The notes under the pieces are model-generated. The model saw nothing but the letters and a program-made list of their open reading frames with translations. It was not told the DNA's origin and did not search any database. Shown here in pieces: positions 1 through 6,344 of a stretch of 8,717 bases of DNA. Each line of letters starts with the position of its first letter. Within the stretch, counting starts at the first letter, position 1. The position numbers and the translations under genes are program-made. The stretch comes from an uncultured Alphaproteobacteria bacterium (GTDB lineage Bacteria > Pseudomonadota > Alphaproteobacteria > Caulobacterales > Caulobacteraceae): positions 1-8,717 of the forward strand of contig CAIZKE010000133.1 of assembly GCA_903933475.1 (NCBI GenBank), in the 5' to 3' direction.

Positions 1-140
1 AGCACCTCCCGGGTCATTGGATCCTTGGCGAGCGTGGCGATCGGGGTCTTTCCGCTCGTCGGCAAGGGCGCCGCTGCGGCGGCAAGCGGCATGAGGATCA
101 GGAGCAGGCTGGCGAAGCTGGTGACAAGATGACGATGCAC
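1..140 (-). CDS. N-terminal part of a secreted protein of unknown function
   Basis: This is a partial gene running off the left edge; 46 whole codons are visible. The start is a GTG at 138-140, chosen because a strong purine-rich ribosome site (GGGAGGAGAG on the minus strand, about 146-155) sits just upstream and because the reading that follows is a textbook signal peptide. The visible protein begins MHRHLVTSFASLLLILMPL and continues into a run of alanines. That is a short basic start, a hydrophobic core of about 12 residues and a small-residue cleavage region near residues 20-24, so export through Sec is likely. The mature part begins near PLPTSGKTPIATLAKDP, which is not enough to name a family. 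The gene is divergent from the Gfo/Idh oxidoreductase and could share its control region. I do not recognise the function. Confidence 0.72.
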   Translation of the reverse strand, partial: MHRHLVTSFASLLLILMPLAAAAAPLPTSGKTPIATLAKDPMTREV

Positions 141-272
141 GGGCTCTCTCCTCCCTGGGACAGGACTGACAAGCCGAGCATACCTGCAACTCGATGTACG
201 AGGAAAGAGGCTTGAATCTAGACCTTCGAAGCGCATTGATCCCATACTTGTATATGAAAACGGGGGATGGTC
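141..272. promoter_or_regulatory. Divergent intergenic region, candidate promoters
   Basis: This 132-base stretch lies between two divergent starts and is visibly more AT-rich around 205-260 than the flanking genes, as expected for promoters. On the plus strand TTGAAT (212-217), 17 bases, then ATTGAT (235-240) is a weak -35/-10 pair for the oxidoreductase. On the minus strand TATGCT (complement of 178-183) could be a -10, but no good -35 is visible. Short inverted repeats, CTTCGAAG (225-232) and ATAC-TT-GTAT (244-253), could be operator half-sites. All of this is by eye and weak. Short open frames here do not look like proteins. Confidence 0.3.
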
Positions 273-1274
273 ATGCGGATTGGATGCCTGGGAGCGGCGA
301 CCATCACGCCCAGCGCCGTCATTCTTCCGGCCTCGGTCCGGGCCGGCGCCGTACTGCAGGCCGTTGCAGCCCGGGATCCAGCCCGGGCGCAGGCCTATGC
401 CGCCCGCTTTGCCTTCAAGCGCGCCGAAGCCGACTACGCCGCCCTGGTGGCGGCCGACGACATTGACCTGGTCTACAACGCCCTGCCCATCCACCTGCAC
501 GCGCCCTGGAGCCGTCGGGCTCTGGAGGCGGGCAAGCATGTCCTCTGCGAAAAGCCCTTCGCCATGAATGCGGTCGAGGCCGAAGGGGTCCTCGCCGCAG
601 CCCGGGCCTCCGGCCGTCGGGTGATCGAGGCCTTCCACGCCCGCTACCACCCCGCCATGCTCACCTTGATGGAGACGGTCGCCTCCGGTGCCATCGGCTC
701 GCTCCGGAGGGTGGAGGGGCGATTCTTCATCACCGTGCCCGAGCGTGATGGCGCAGAGATCCGCCACCTGCCCGAGACCGGTGGCGGCGCATTCATGGAC
801 CTGGGATGCTATCCCCTTGGCCTGACCCTGCAACTCCTGGGGGCTGAGCCCACCTCCGTCGAAGCCGAGGCCGTACTCACCCCGCGAGGGGTGGACGAGA
901 GCCTCACCGCCCGGCTTGCCTTCGCCGGCGGTGTCGAGGTGGAGCTGTCGGCCTCCATGGGCAAGGGCCTGGCCTTCGACGCCAGCCTTCGGGTGATCGG
1001 AGAGACGGGCGAGATCCGCTACTGGAACCCCGTTGTCCCCCACCTCGGCGGGCGGCTGACGGTGACGTCTGGCGGGGCCGTCCGCGACCTGCCCGTGTCC
1101 CGCATCAGCAGCTACACCTACCAGCTCGAGGCCGTGCTCGGGGCCCTGGAATCTGGCGAGGCCCTGCCCACTGAGGGCGAGGCCATCCTTCGCCAGCAGC
1201 GAACCCTGGACGCCATCTACGCCGCCGCTGGCCTACGCCATCTGCGGTTTCCGGAGCAGGCTGCCCCTGGCTAG
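273..1274 (+). CDS. Gfo/Idh/MocA family NAD(P)-dependent oxidoreductase
   Basis: Predicted cytoplasmic dehydrogenase of 333 residues, a usual length for the family. The N-terminal Rossmann fold starts with MRIGCLGAATITP, the glycine/alanine-rich dinucleotide loop seen in the xylose dehydrogenase/dihydrodiol dehydrogenase branch. The family signature CEKPF is at residues 92-96 (catalytic Lys94), and the C-terminal domain carries GGGAFMDLGCYPL at 170-182. Tyr180 stands where many relatives have His in the D-x-G-x-H motif; Lys plus Tyr is the catalytic pair known from dimeric dihydrodiol dehydrogenase. The substrate is probably a sugar or a trans-diol, and the sequence does not decide which. I chose the ATG at 273 because the GGGGGA run (262-267) is correctly spaced for it; an in-frame ATG at 267 would leave no room for a ribosome site. 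The gene is convergent with the monooxygenase gene, and their stop codons overlap. It is the only plus-strand gene here, so a role in the neighbouring pathway is only a guess. Confidence 0.9.
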   Translation: MRIGCLGAATITPSAVILPASVRAGAVLQAVAARDPARAQAYAARFAFKRAEADYAALVAADDIDLVYNALPIHLHAPWSRRALEAGKHVLCEKPFAMNAVEAEGVLAAARASGRRVIEAFHARYHPAMLTLMETVASGAIGSLRRVEGRFFITVPERDGAEIRHLPETGGGAFMDLGCYPLGLTLQLLGAEPTSVEAEAVLTPRGVDESLTARLAFAGGVEVELSASMGKGLAFDASLRVIGETGEIRYWNPVVPHLGGRLTVTSGGAVRDLPVSRISSYTYQLEAVLGALESGEALPTEGEAILRQQRTLDAIYAAAGLRHLRFPEQAAPG

Positions 1275-2467
1275 CCGCCCGCCGCCGACAGGGCGTCGTA
1301 GCGGTAGAGGCCGTCCATGGCCGCGCTCATGCCCAGGCCGGCCTTCATCGCCTGGTTGCGCGCCCAGCTGAAGGGCGGGCGCAGGTGGTAGATCGTCGCA
1401 TTGCGGCGCGAGCTCGCCTGGATGCCGGCGGTCCTGCGGCGACGAAGGTCCTCGTAACGGGAGAGCGCCGCGGGGATGTCGTCGCGACTGCAACCCGACA
1501 GGCAGGCGGCCAGGACGGCGGCATCCTCGATGGCCATGCAGGCGCCCTGGGCCATGAAGGGCAGGGTGGGGTGGCAGGCGTCTCCCAGCAGGGTCACCGT
1601 GCCGCGGCTCCACTTCGGCAGGGGATCCCGGTCGAACAGGGCCCAGCGGAAGCAGGCGTCCTCTGGAGCAGCCTCGACGATCCGCCGGACGGTGGGATGC
1701 CAGCCAGAAAAATCCCGGCGCAGGTCCGCGGCCTTCCCCCGGCTGGACCAGGACTCCTCGCGCCCGCCGTCGGCCTCGACGACGCCGACGAAGTTCACCA
1801 GGGTCCCGCCCCGGACAGAGTAGTGCACGAAGTGGGCACCGGGCCCCATCCAGAGCGCGGCCACGGGCCGGATGTCCGCCCCGTCCAGCCGCTCGGCGGG
1901 GATCAGGCCGCGCCAGGCCACATTGCCGGTGAAGCGGGGGGTGGCGGGGCCGAACAGGGCCTCGCGAACGACGCTGCGCAGGCCGTCCGCCCCCACCAGG
2001 ACATCCGCCTCCAGACGCTCGCCCGAGGCGAGGATCAGGGACGGGGCCCCGTCCCCGGGACAGGCGACTACCGTCTCGCCCAGGCGAAGGGTGATCTGCG
2101 GCTCGGCTTGGCAGGCCTGTCCCAGTACGGAGACCAGGTCCGCCCGGTGCATGTGGAAGTAGGGAAAGCCGTATCTCTCCCGCGCTGTCTCACCGAGGGG
2201 CACCCGGCTGATCTCCTGACCCCGCTGCCAGCCCCGCGCCTCGACAGCCTCGGGCCGGAAGGCCAGGGCGGAAAGGCCCGCTTCCAGGCCCAGGTGGAAC
2301 AGCACACGGGTGGCGTTGGGCGAGACCTGGAGTCCCGCCCCCACCTCGCCCAACGCGGCCGCCTGCTCGACCACCGTCACCAACAGGCCCGCGCGGGCCA
2401 GGGCCAGGCCCGCCGTCAGCCCGCCGACGCCGGCACCGACGACCAGGGCTGTGAGGGGCGCGCTCAT
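1271..2467 (-). CDS. FAD-dependent aromatic monooxygenase (salicylate hydroxylase-like)
   Basis: Group A flavoprotein monooxygenase of 398 residues, the normal length for salicylate 1-hydroxylase and 3-hydroxybenzoate 6-hydroxylase relatives. It would use NAD(P)H and O2 to hydroxylate an aromatic ring, often with decarboxylation when the substrate is an ortho-hydroxybenzoate. All three signatures are present: GAGVGGL at 11-17 with the ribose-binding Glu34 at the end of strand 2, the DG motif VLVGADGLRS at 156-165, and the GD motif LLGDACHPTLPFMAQGA at 293-309, followed by AIEDAAVLA. There is no signal peptide and no extra C-terminal thioredoxin-like domain, so it is unlike the phenol hydroxylase type. 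It is the last gene of the minus-strand operon, 19 bases after the nitroreductase-like gene, with a modest ribosome site (GGCGAGG) before the ATG. Its TAG lies on the CTAG shared with the convergent oxidoreductase gene. The exact substrate cannot be read from sequence. Confidence 0.9.
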   Translation of the reverse strand: MSAPLTALVVGAGVGGLTAGLALARAGLLVTVVEQAAALGEVGAGLQVSPNATRVLFHLGLEAGLSALAFRPEAVEARGWQRGQEISRVPLGETARERYGFPYFHMHRADLVSVLGQACQAEPQITLRLGETVVACPGDGAPSLILASGERLEADVLVGADGLRSVVREALFGPATPRFTGNVAWRGLIPAERLDGADIRPVAALWMGPGAHFVHYSVRGGTLVNFVGVVEADGGREESWSSRGKAADLRRDFSGWHPTVRRIVEAAPEDACFRWALFDRDPLPKWSRGTVTLLGDACHPTLPFMAQGACMAIEDAAVLAACLSGCSRDDIPAALSRYEDLRRRRTAGIQASSRRNATIYHLRPPFSWARNQAMKAGLGMSAAMDGLYRYDALSAAGG

Positions 2468-2486
2468 CGCGGCCTCGCCTATGGCC

Positions 2487-3167
2487 TCACTCCCCCTCGA
2501 AGCCGATGAAGACCGCCGCTTCGTCCAGCGACTTGCGGTTCGAGACCACGGCGTTGGCGGGGAAGCTGTCGTCGGGCCAGCCCATGGCGATGCAGATCAT
2601 TATGACCTGGTCGTCCGGGATGCGGGCGTGCTCCCGGACCACGGGGGACTGCATGATGCCCTGGCTGTTGATCACGCAGCCCAGGCCTCGGGACCAGGCG
2701 GCGTTGACCAGGCAGTTGGTCACGGCCCCGCAGTCGAAGGGGCCGATGTCGCCGCCGTGGATCGAGCGGTCATAGGTGACGACGATGGAGACCGGGGCGT
2801 CGAACTGGCGGAAGCCGCGCAGCACCCAGTCCTGCCGCTTGGCCTTGTCCTCGCGCGCGATGTCCATGGCCGCGAAGAGCTGCTTGGCGATGTCGATCTG
2901 ACGCTCCCGGTGGACGCCGTCGTAGGCGCCGTGGCTGCGGAACTCCCGGGAGTCCGGCACGCCGGCCAGGTTGCGCTCGGTATTGCCGGCGCGGATGGCG
3001 TCCAGCACGGGGCCGGCGACCACGTAGAAGTTCCAGGGCTGGGTGTTCAGCGAGGAGGGCGCGCGCATGGCCAGCTCCAGCACCTCGCGGATGAGGGCCT
3101 TGGGCACCGGCTCCGGCTTGAAGCCGCGGATGCTCCGCCGGCCCTTAACAACCTCGTCGAACTGCAT
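2487..3167 (-). CDS. Nitroreductase family FMN oxidoreductase
   Basis: FMN-dependent NAD(P)H oxidoreductase of the NfsB/nitroreductase fold, 226 residues from the start I prefer. The N-terminus MQFDEVVKGRRSIRGF carries the R-R-S phosphate-binding motif (residues 10-12). PSSLNTQPW (38-46) is the typical FMN loop, GLGCVINSQG lies at 161-170, and the C-terminal AMGWPDD and NRK (210-212) complete the cofactor site. Such enzymes reduce nitro groups, quinones, enones or flavins; in a catabolic operon a role on an unsaturated ring intermediate or as a flavin reductase is possible but not shown. The ATG at 3165-3167 is preferred because AGAGGA is well placed upstream and the protein then begins as relatives do. 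An upstream in-frame ATG at 3195-3197 would add ten residues (MAQGPSEEDD) and overlap the hydrolase stop codon by one base (TGATG). The gene lies downstream of the alpha/beta hydrolase and 19 bases before the monooxygenase. Confidence 0.9.
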   Translation of the reverse strand: MQFDEVVKGRRSIRGFKPEPVPKALIREVLELAMRAPSSLNTQPWNFYVVAGPVLDAIRAGNTERNLAGVPDSREFRSHGAYDGVHRERQIDIAKQLFAAMDIAREDKAKRQDWVLRGFRQFDAPVSIVVTYDRSIHGGDIGPFDCGAVTNCLVNAAWSRGLGCVINSQGIMQSPVVREHARIPDDQVIMICIAMGWPDDSFPANAVVSNRKSLDEAAVFIGFEGE

Positions 3168-3196
3168 GTCATCCTCTTCGCTTGGCCCTTGGGCCA

Positions 3197-4357
3197 TCAG
3201 ATCCTGAAACCGTGGTCTTCGAGCCAGGCCTTCACAAGGCCCACGGCCTGAGCGCCGAGCTTGGGCTGGTCCTGGTAGTAGTGGGTCGCGCCTGCAATCT
3301 CGTGGAAGCGCCGGTCCTCGTGGGCGACGGCGTCGAACAGCCGCCGGGCGTGGCTGGGCGTGCAGGCGTCATCGGCGCTGTTGTTGATCACCAGGACGGG
3401 GGCCTTCACCTGGGCCAGGCAGGCCGGGGCGTCGGCGCGGGCGTCATCCAGGCTCCACTGCGATAGCCAGCTGCGCAGGGTCGAGAACCGCGCCAGGCCG
3501 ATGGGGCTCATGTTCACGATGCGCGGATCGCCCAGGTAGCAGACGCCGGGCGCCCGGTCGTTGGGGTCCACCGCCGGGTCCAGCCAGCGCGGGTCCGCCA
3601 TGGTGCCGTGGACCACAAAGCCGAACTCCTCGTCCGGTCGGCCGGTGCGCCGCAGGTGCTCCAGCCTCGCCTTCACCCAGGCGGTGATGCGCCGGTTGCG
3701 CGCCTCCTGGGCGGCCCGGTAGCGGGCCAGGAAGGCCTCGGAATAGGGCGGCTTCACCCGCTCTCCGTAGAGGTCCAGGTCCGGATCCCGCTTCTCGGGG
3801 TCGGCCTCGTCCAGGATGGAGGCGTCCAGCCACTCGGTCAGCGTGCCGTGGCGTGAGACATGGGCGGCCATCAGGATGATCCCGTCCGCCGGGACCAGCC
3901 GTGCGTCGACGAGGGACAGGGGATCTCCCGCCGGGGTGTGGGTGAGGGAGGGCTGCTCGGCCTGCGCCTGGTAGAAGGCCGACAGGGCCCCGCCGCCGCT
4001 CCAGCCCAGCAGGATCACGTTGGCGTAGCCCAGCTTCTCCCGGGCATGGCGCACCGCCGCCCCCAGGTCCAGGGCGACCTTCTCCATGATCAGGGCGTTG
4101 TCGACGCCGCGGTAGCGGCTGTCGGCGGCCAGGATATGCACCCCGGCTTCGGCGAAGAGGCGCATGACCGGCAGGCCCGCTGTGCCGCCGATGGGATGCA
4201 TGGTGACCAGCACCGTGTCGGAGGGAGTCTCCGGACGGATCAGGGTGGCCCCTGTCGCCACCAGGCCCACCGCCCCGCCGTAGGTGTCCTTGAAGGCGGA
4301 GGGATCGCGCGAGACGATGGTGATGGGCGTCCGGATGACGGCGGCGCGTCCACTCAT
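3197..4357 (-). CDS. Alpha/beta hydrolase with large lid insertion
   Basis: Predicted serine hydrolase of 386 residues. The oxyanion-loop motif HPIGG is at 54-58, the nucleophile elbow GWSGGG at 118-123 (Ser120), the acid is Asp329 or Asp330 in NNSADDACTP, and the base is His359 in GATHYY. The whole catalytic triad is therefore visible. About 150 residues, roughly 165-315, separate the core strands and are rich in Arg, Asp and Pro; this is larger than a usual lid and gives the protein its extra length. The reading frame stays open upstream to about 4606, but that part is arginine/glycine-rich and unlike a protein. The ATG at 4355-4357 is the likely start because it overlaps the TGA of the VOC gene (ATGA), which suggests translational coupling; no strong ribosome site precedes it. 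In this operon it may hydrolyse an ester, a lactone, a CoA thioester or a ring-cleavage product. Which of these is unknown. Confidence 0.85.
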   Translation of the reverse strand: MSGRAAVIRTPITIVSRDPSAFKDTYGGAVGLVATGATLIRPETPSDTVLVTMHPIGGTAGLPVMRLFAEAGVHILAADSRYRGVDNALIMEKVALDLGAAVRHAREKLGYANVILLGWSGGGALSAFYQAQAEQPSLTHTPAGDPLSLVDARLVPADGIILMAAHVSRHGTLTEWLDASILDEADPEKRDPDLDLYGERVKPPYSEAFLARYRAAQEARNRRITAWVKARLEHLRRTGRPDEEFGFVVHGTMADPRWLDPAVDPNDRAPGVCYLGDPRIVNMSPIGLARFSTLRSWLSQWSLDDARADAPACLAQVKAPVLVINNSADDACTPSHARRLFDAVAHEDRRFHEIAGATHYYQDQPKLGAQAVGLVKAWLEDHGFRI

Positions 4358-5058
4358 TCCGCGGGGTCCGCCACGACCTTGCGCACCGGCGGCTCGTTGT
4401 AGGAGGCCAGGGCCACATAATCCGCGTCGCGCATCTGCAGGAGCTTTTCGTAGAGCGCGGCTGGGTATTTCAGGTGCGGCCGGGCGGGGTCGAAGGCGGG
4501 TTGGGGCGTCTCGGGCCTGGCGCCCGGCCCGGCCGGCGGATTGCGAAAGGCGGCCAGTTCCTCGGCGGAGATGCCCGCCAGGGCCACCACCTCGGGGTCG
4601 ATCCACTCATCCGGGTCCGGCGGAGTGAGCGAGGTGGAGATCTCCAGGTTCAGCCCCTCGGGCCCGGCGAAGTAGATGGACTGGCAGAAGCCGTGGTCCA
4701 CCGGCCCGAAGACCGGCACGCCGTTCTGGCGGATGCGATTGCGGAAGGCGACGAGGTCCTCCATCGACTCCACGTTGAAGGCCACGTGCTGCATGGTCCC
4801 CGGCGCGGAGGGCCCCCCGCCGTGGGGCGCATGGCTGGACCCCAGCTCGCTCTTGCCCTTGGCGTTGTCGGGCATGGCCACGAAGGCCACCGAGGCGTTG
4901 TCGTCCAGCTCGAGGAAGCCATGCCAGGCCCCAGGGACGCCATGCATCCAGAACAGGGCCGTCAGCCGCATGCCCAGCACCTCGCTGAAGAAGGCGATCT
5001 GACCCTTCATGTCCGTGGTGCTGAAGGCCAGGTGGTGCAGTCCGCGAAGCCTGGACAT
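4354..5058 (-). CDS. VOC superfamily protein (extradiol dioxygenase/glyoxalase fold) with C-terminal tail
   Basis: Protein of 234 residues. Residues about 5-142 form two beta-alpha-beta-beta-beta modules of the vicinal oxygen chelate fold. Likely metal ligands are His8 or His9 in LHHLAF, His91 in MQHVAF and Glu139 in GLNLEIS; the stretch FAGPEGLNLEI matches the conserved end of the second module. This pattern fits a one-domain extradiol-type dioxygenase, or an isomerase or lyase of the same superfamily. Residues 143-234 lie outside the fold: a Pro-rich linker followed by a segment ending near HLKYPAALYEKLLQMRDADY, which I cannot assign. The ATG at 5056-5058 has a good ribosome site (GGAGGA, 8 bases off). 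The gene follows the long acyl-CoA dehydrogenase by 21 bases and its stop overlaps the hydrolase start by 4 bases. A ring-cleaving dioxygenase beside a hydrolase and a ring monooxygenase would make sense, but that role is inferred. Confidence 0.85.
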   Translation of the reverse strand: MSRLRGLHHLAFSTTDMKGQIAFFSEVLGMRLTALFWMHGVPGAWHGFLELDDNASVAFVAMPDNAKGKSELGSSHAPHGGGPSAPGTMQHVAFNVESMEDLVAFRNRIRQNGVPVFGPVDHGFCQSIYFAGPEGLNLEISTSLTPPDPDEWIDPEVVALAGISAEELAAFRNPPAGPGARPETPQPAFDPARPHLKYPAALYEKLLQMRDADYVALASYNEPPVRKVVADPAE

Positions 5059-5079
5059 GGGGAGTCCTCCGTCTGGGGC

Positions 5080-6333
5080 CTATTTCCGCCCGCTGGTGGG
5101 AATGTCGCGGAACGCAACGTCCTTGTCGACGCGGATGTCGCCTGGCAGGCCCAGGACGCGCTCGCCGATGATGTTGCGCAGGATCTCGTCCGAGCCGCCC
5201 TCGATGCGGGTGGCGGGCGAGCGCAGCAGCATCTGCTGGAAGCGGGCGTTCATGGGCGAGGACTCGTCCTGGATCGCGCCGGACTGGCCCTGGATGTCGA
5301 GGGCGAACATGGCCAGCTCCTGCATGGTGGCGCCGGCCACCAGCTTGCCGATGGAGTTCTCCGGTCCGGGGGTTTCTCCCTTGGAGAGGGCGGTGATGGC
5401 CCGCATGCCGGTGTACTTCAGCCCGCTCTGCTTCACAGCGAACTGGGCCAGGCGAGAGCGCACGGAGGCGTCGTCCACCGCCGGCCGGCCGTCGACCTCG
5501 GCCTGGAGGCAGAAGTCGAACAGTTCTGGGAACCCCGTCGACATGCCCGAGCCGATGGACAGGCGCTCGTTCATCAGGGTGGTCAGGGAGACCTCCCAGC
5601 CCTGGCCGACGGCGCCCAGGCGCTGGTCGTCGGGGATGCGCACGTCGGTGAAGTAGACCTCGTTGAAGCCCGACTGGCCGTTGGCCTGCTTGATCGGGCG
5701 GACCTCGACCCCCGGGGACGACATGCTCAGGAAGAACATGGTCAGGCCCTTGTGCTTGGGCGCATCGGGGTTGGTCCGGGTGATCAGCAGGCCCCACTGC
5801 GAGTGCTGGGCGCCGCTGGTCCAGATCTTCTGGCCATTGATGATCCAGTCGCCCGAGCCGTCATCGGCCTTCACCGCGCTGGTGCGCAGGCCGGCGAGGT
5901 CGGAGCCGCCGGCGGGCTCGGAGAAGAGCTGGCACCAGATCTCCTCGCCCGAGGCGAGGGGCGGCAGCAGGCGGCGCTTGTGGTCCTCCGAGGCCCAGGC
6001 CATCACGGTGGGGCCGCACATGCCGTGGCCAATGATGAAGGGGCTGGAGAGGGAGCCGTAGATACCCTCTTCCTGGCCCCAGATGACCCGCTCGATCGGC
6101 GTGCGGGCGCCGCCGCCGTATTCCTTGGGCCAGTTCAGGCAGGCCCAGCCCGCCTCGGCCTTCTTTTTCTGCCAGGCCTTGCTCGCCGCCATCGGGTCTT
6201 CGCTCTCGATACCGCTGGAGGCGAAGCCGGCGCGCTTCAGCTCGGCCTCGAGGTGGGTGGGGGCGTTCGCCTGGATCCAGTCGCGGGCCTCGGCGCGGAA
6301 GGCGGCTTCTTCGGGCGTGTCGTCGAAATCCAT
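5080..6333 (-). CDS. Acyl-CoA dehydrogenase, longer subunit with catalytic Glu
   Basis: Flavoprotein of 417 residues that would oxidise an acyl-CoA thioester to the 2,3-enoyl-CoA and pass electrons to electron-transfer flavoprotein. The N-terminal helical domain leads to NWPKEYGGG (67-75). The middle beta-domain has LFSEPAGGSDLAGLRT (136-151) and NGQKIWTSGA (166-175), which bind FAD and substrate. The C-terminal end carries RIEGGSDEILRNIIGERVLG (376-395); Glu378 sits where the catalytic base of medium-chain dehydrogenase lies (E-G-T motif). The family arginine motif R-x-x-F-G in the third domain is not evident, and it is present in the neighbouring short subunit. This suggests a heteromeric enzyme like the paired FadE/ChsE proteins of steroid degraders. 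A good AAGGAG precedes the ATG, and the gene starts 11 bases after its partner ends. The substrate is probably a bulky or cyclic acyl-CoA, by analogy only. Confidence 0.93.
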   Translation of the reverse strand: MDFDDTPEEAAFRAEARDWIQANAPTHLEAELKRAGFASSGIESEDPMAASKAWQKKKAEAGWACLNWPKEYGGGARTPIERVIWGQEEGIYGSLSSPFIIGHGMCGPTVMAWASEDHKRRLLPPLASGEEIWCQLFSEPAGGSDLAGLRTSAVKADDGSGDWIINGQKIWTSGAQHSQWGLLITRTNPDAPKHKGLTMFFLSMSSPGVEVRPIKQANGQSGFNEVYFTDVRIPDDQRLGAVGQGWEVSLTTLMNERLSIGSGMSTGFPELFDFCLQAEVDGRPAVDDASVRSRLAQFAVKQSGLKYTGMRAITALSKGETPGPENSIGKLVAGATMQELAMFALDIQGQSGAIQDESSPMNARFQQMLLRSPATRIEGGSDEILRNIIGERVLGLPGDIRVDKDVAFRDIPTSGRK

Positions 6334-6344
6334 GGGGGACTCCT

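Noticed and set aside
194..567. Short plus-strand frames (194-466 and 280-567) near the oxidoreductase start
   Set aside because: They are out of frame with the clear Rossmann N-terminus and have no motif or ribosome site.
1385..3251. Long plus-strand open frames (1385-2509 and 2310-3251) opposite the monooxygenase and nitroreductase genes
   Set aside because: No recognisable domains, low-complexity composition, and they lie wholly over well-supported minus-strand genes.
4358..4606. An 83-residue N-terminal extension of the alpha/beta hydrolase
   Set aside because: The extension is Arg/Gly/Pro-rich and is the shifted-frame reading of the VOC tail; the ATGA overlap at 4354-4357 gives a better start.
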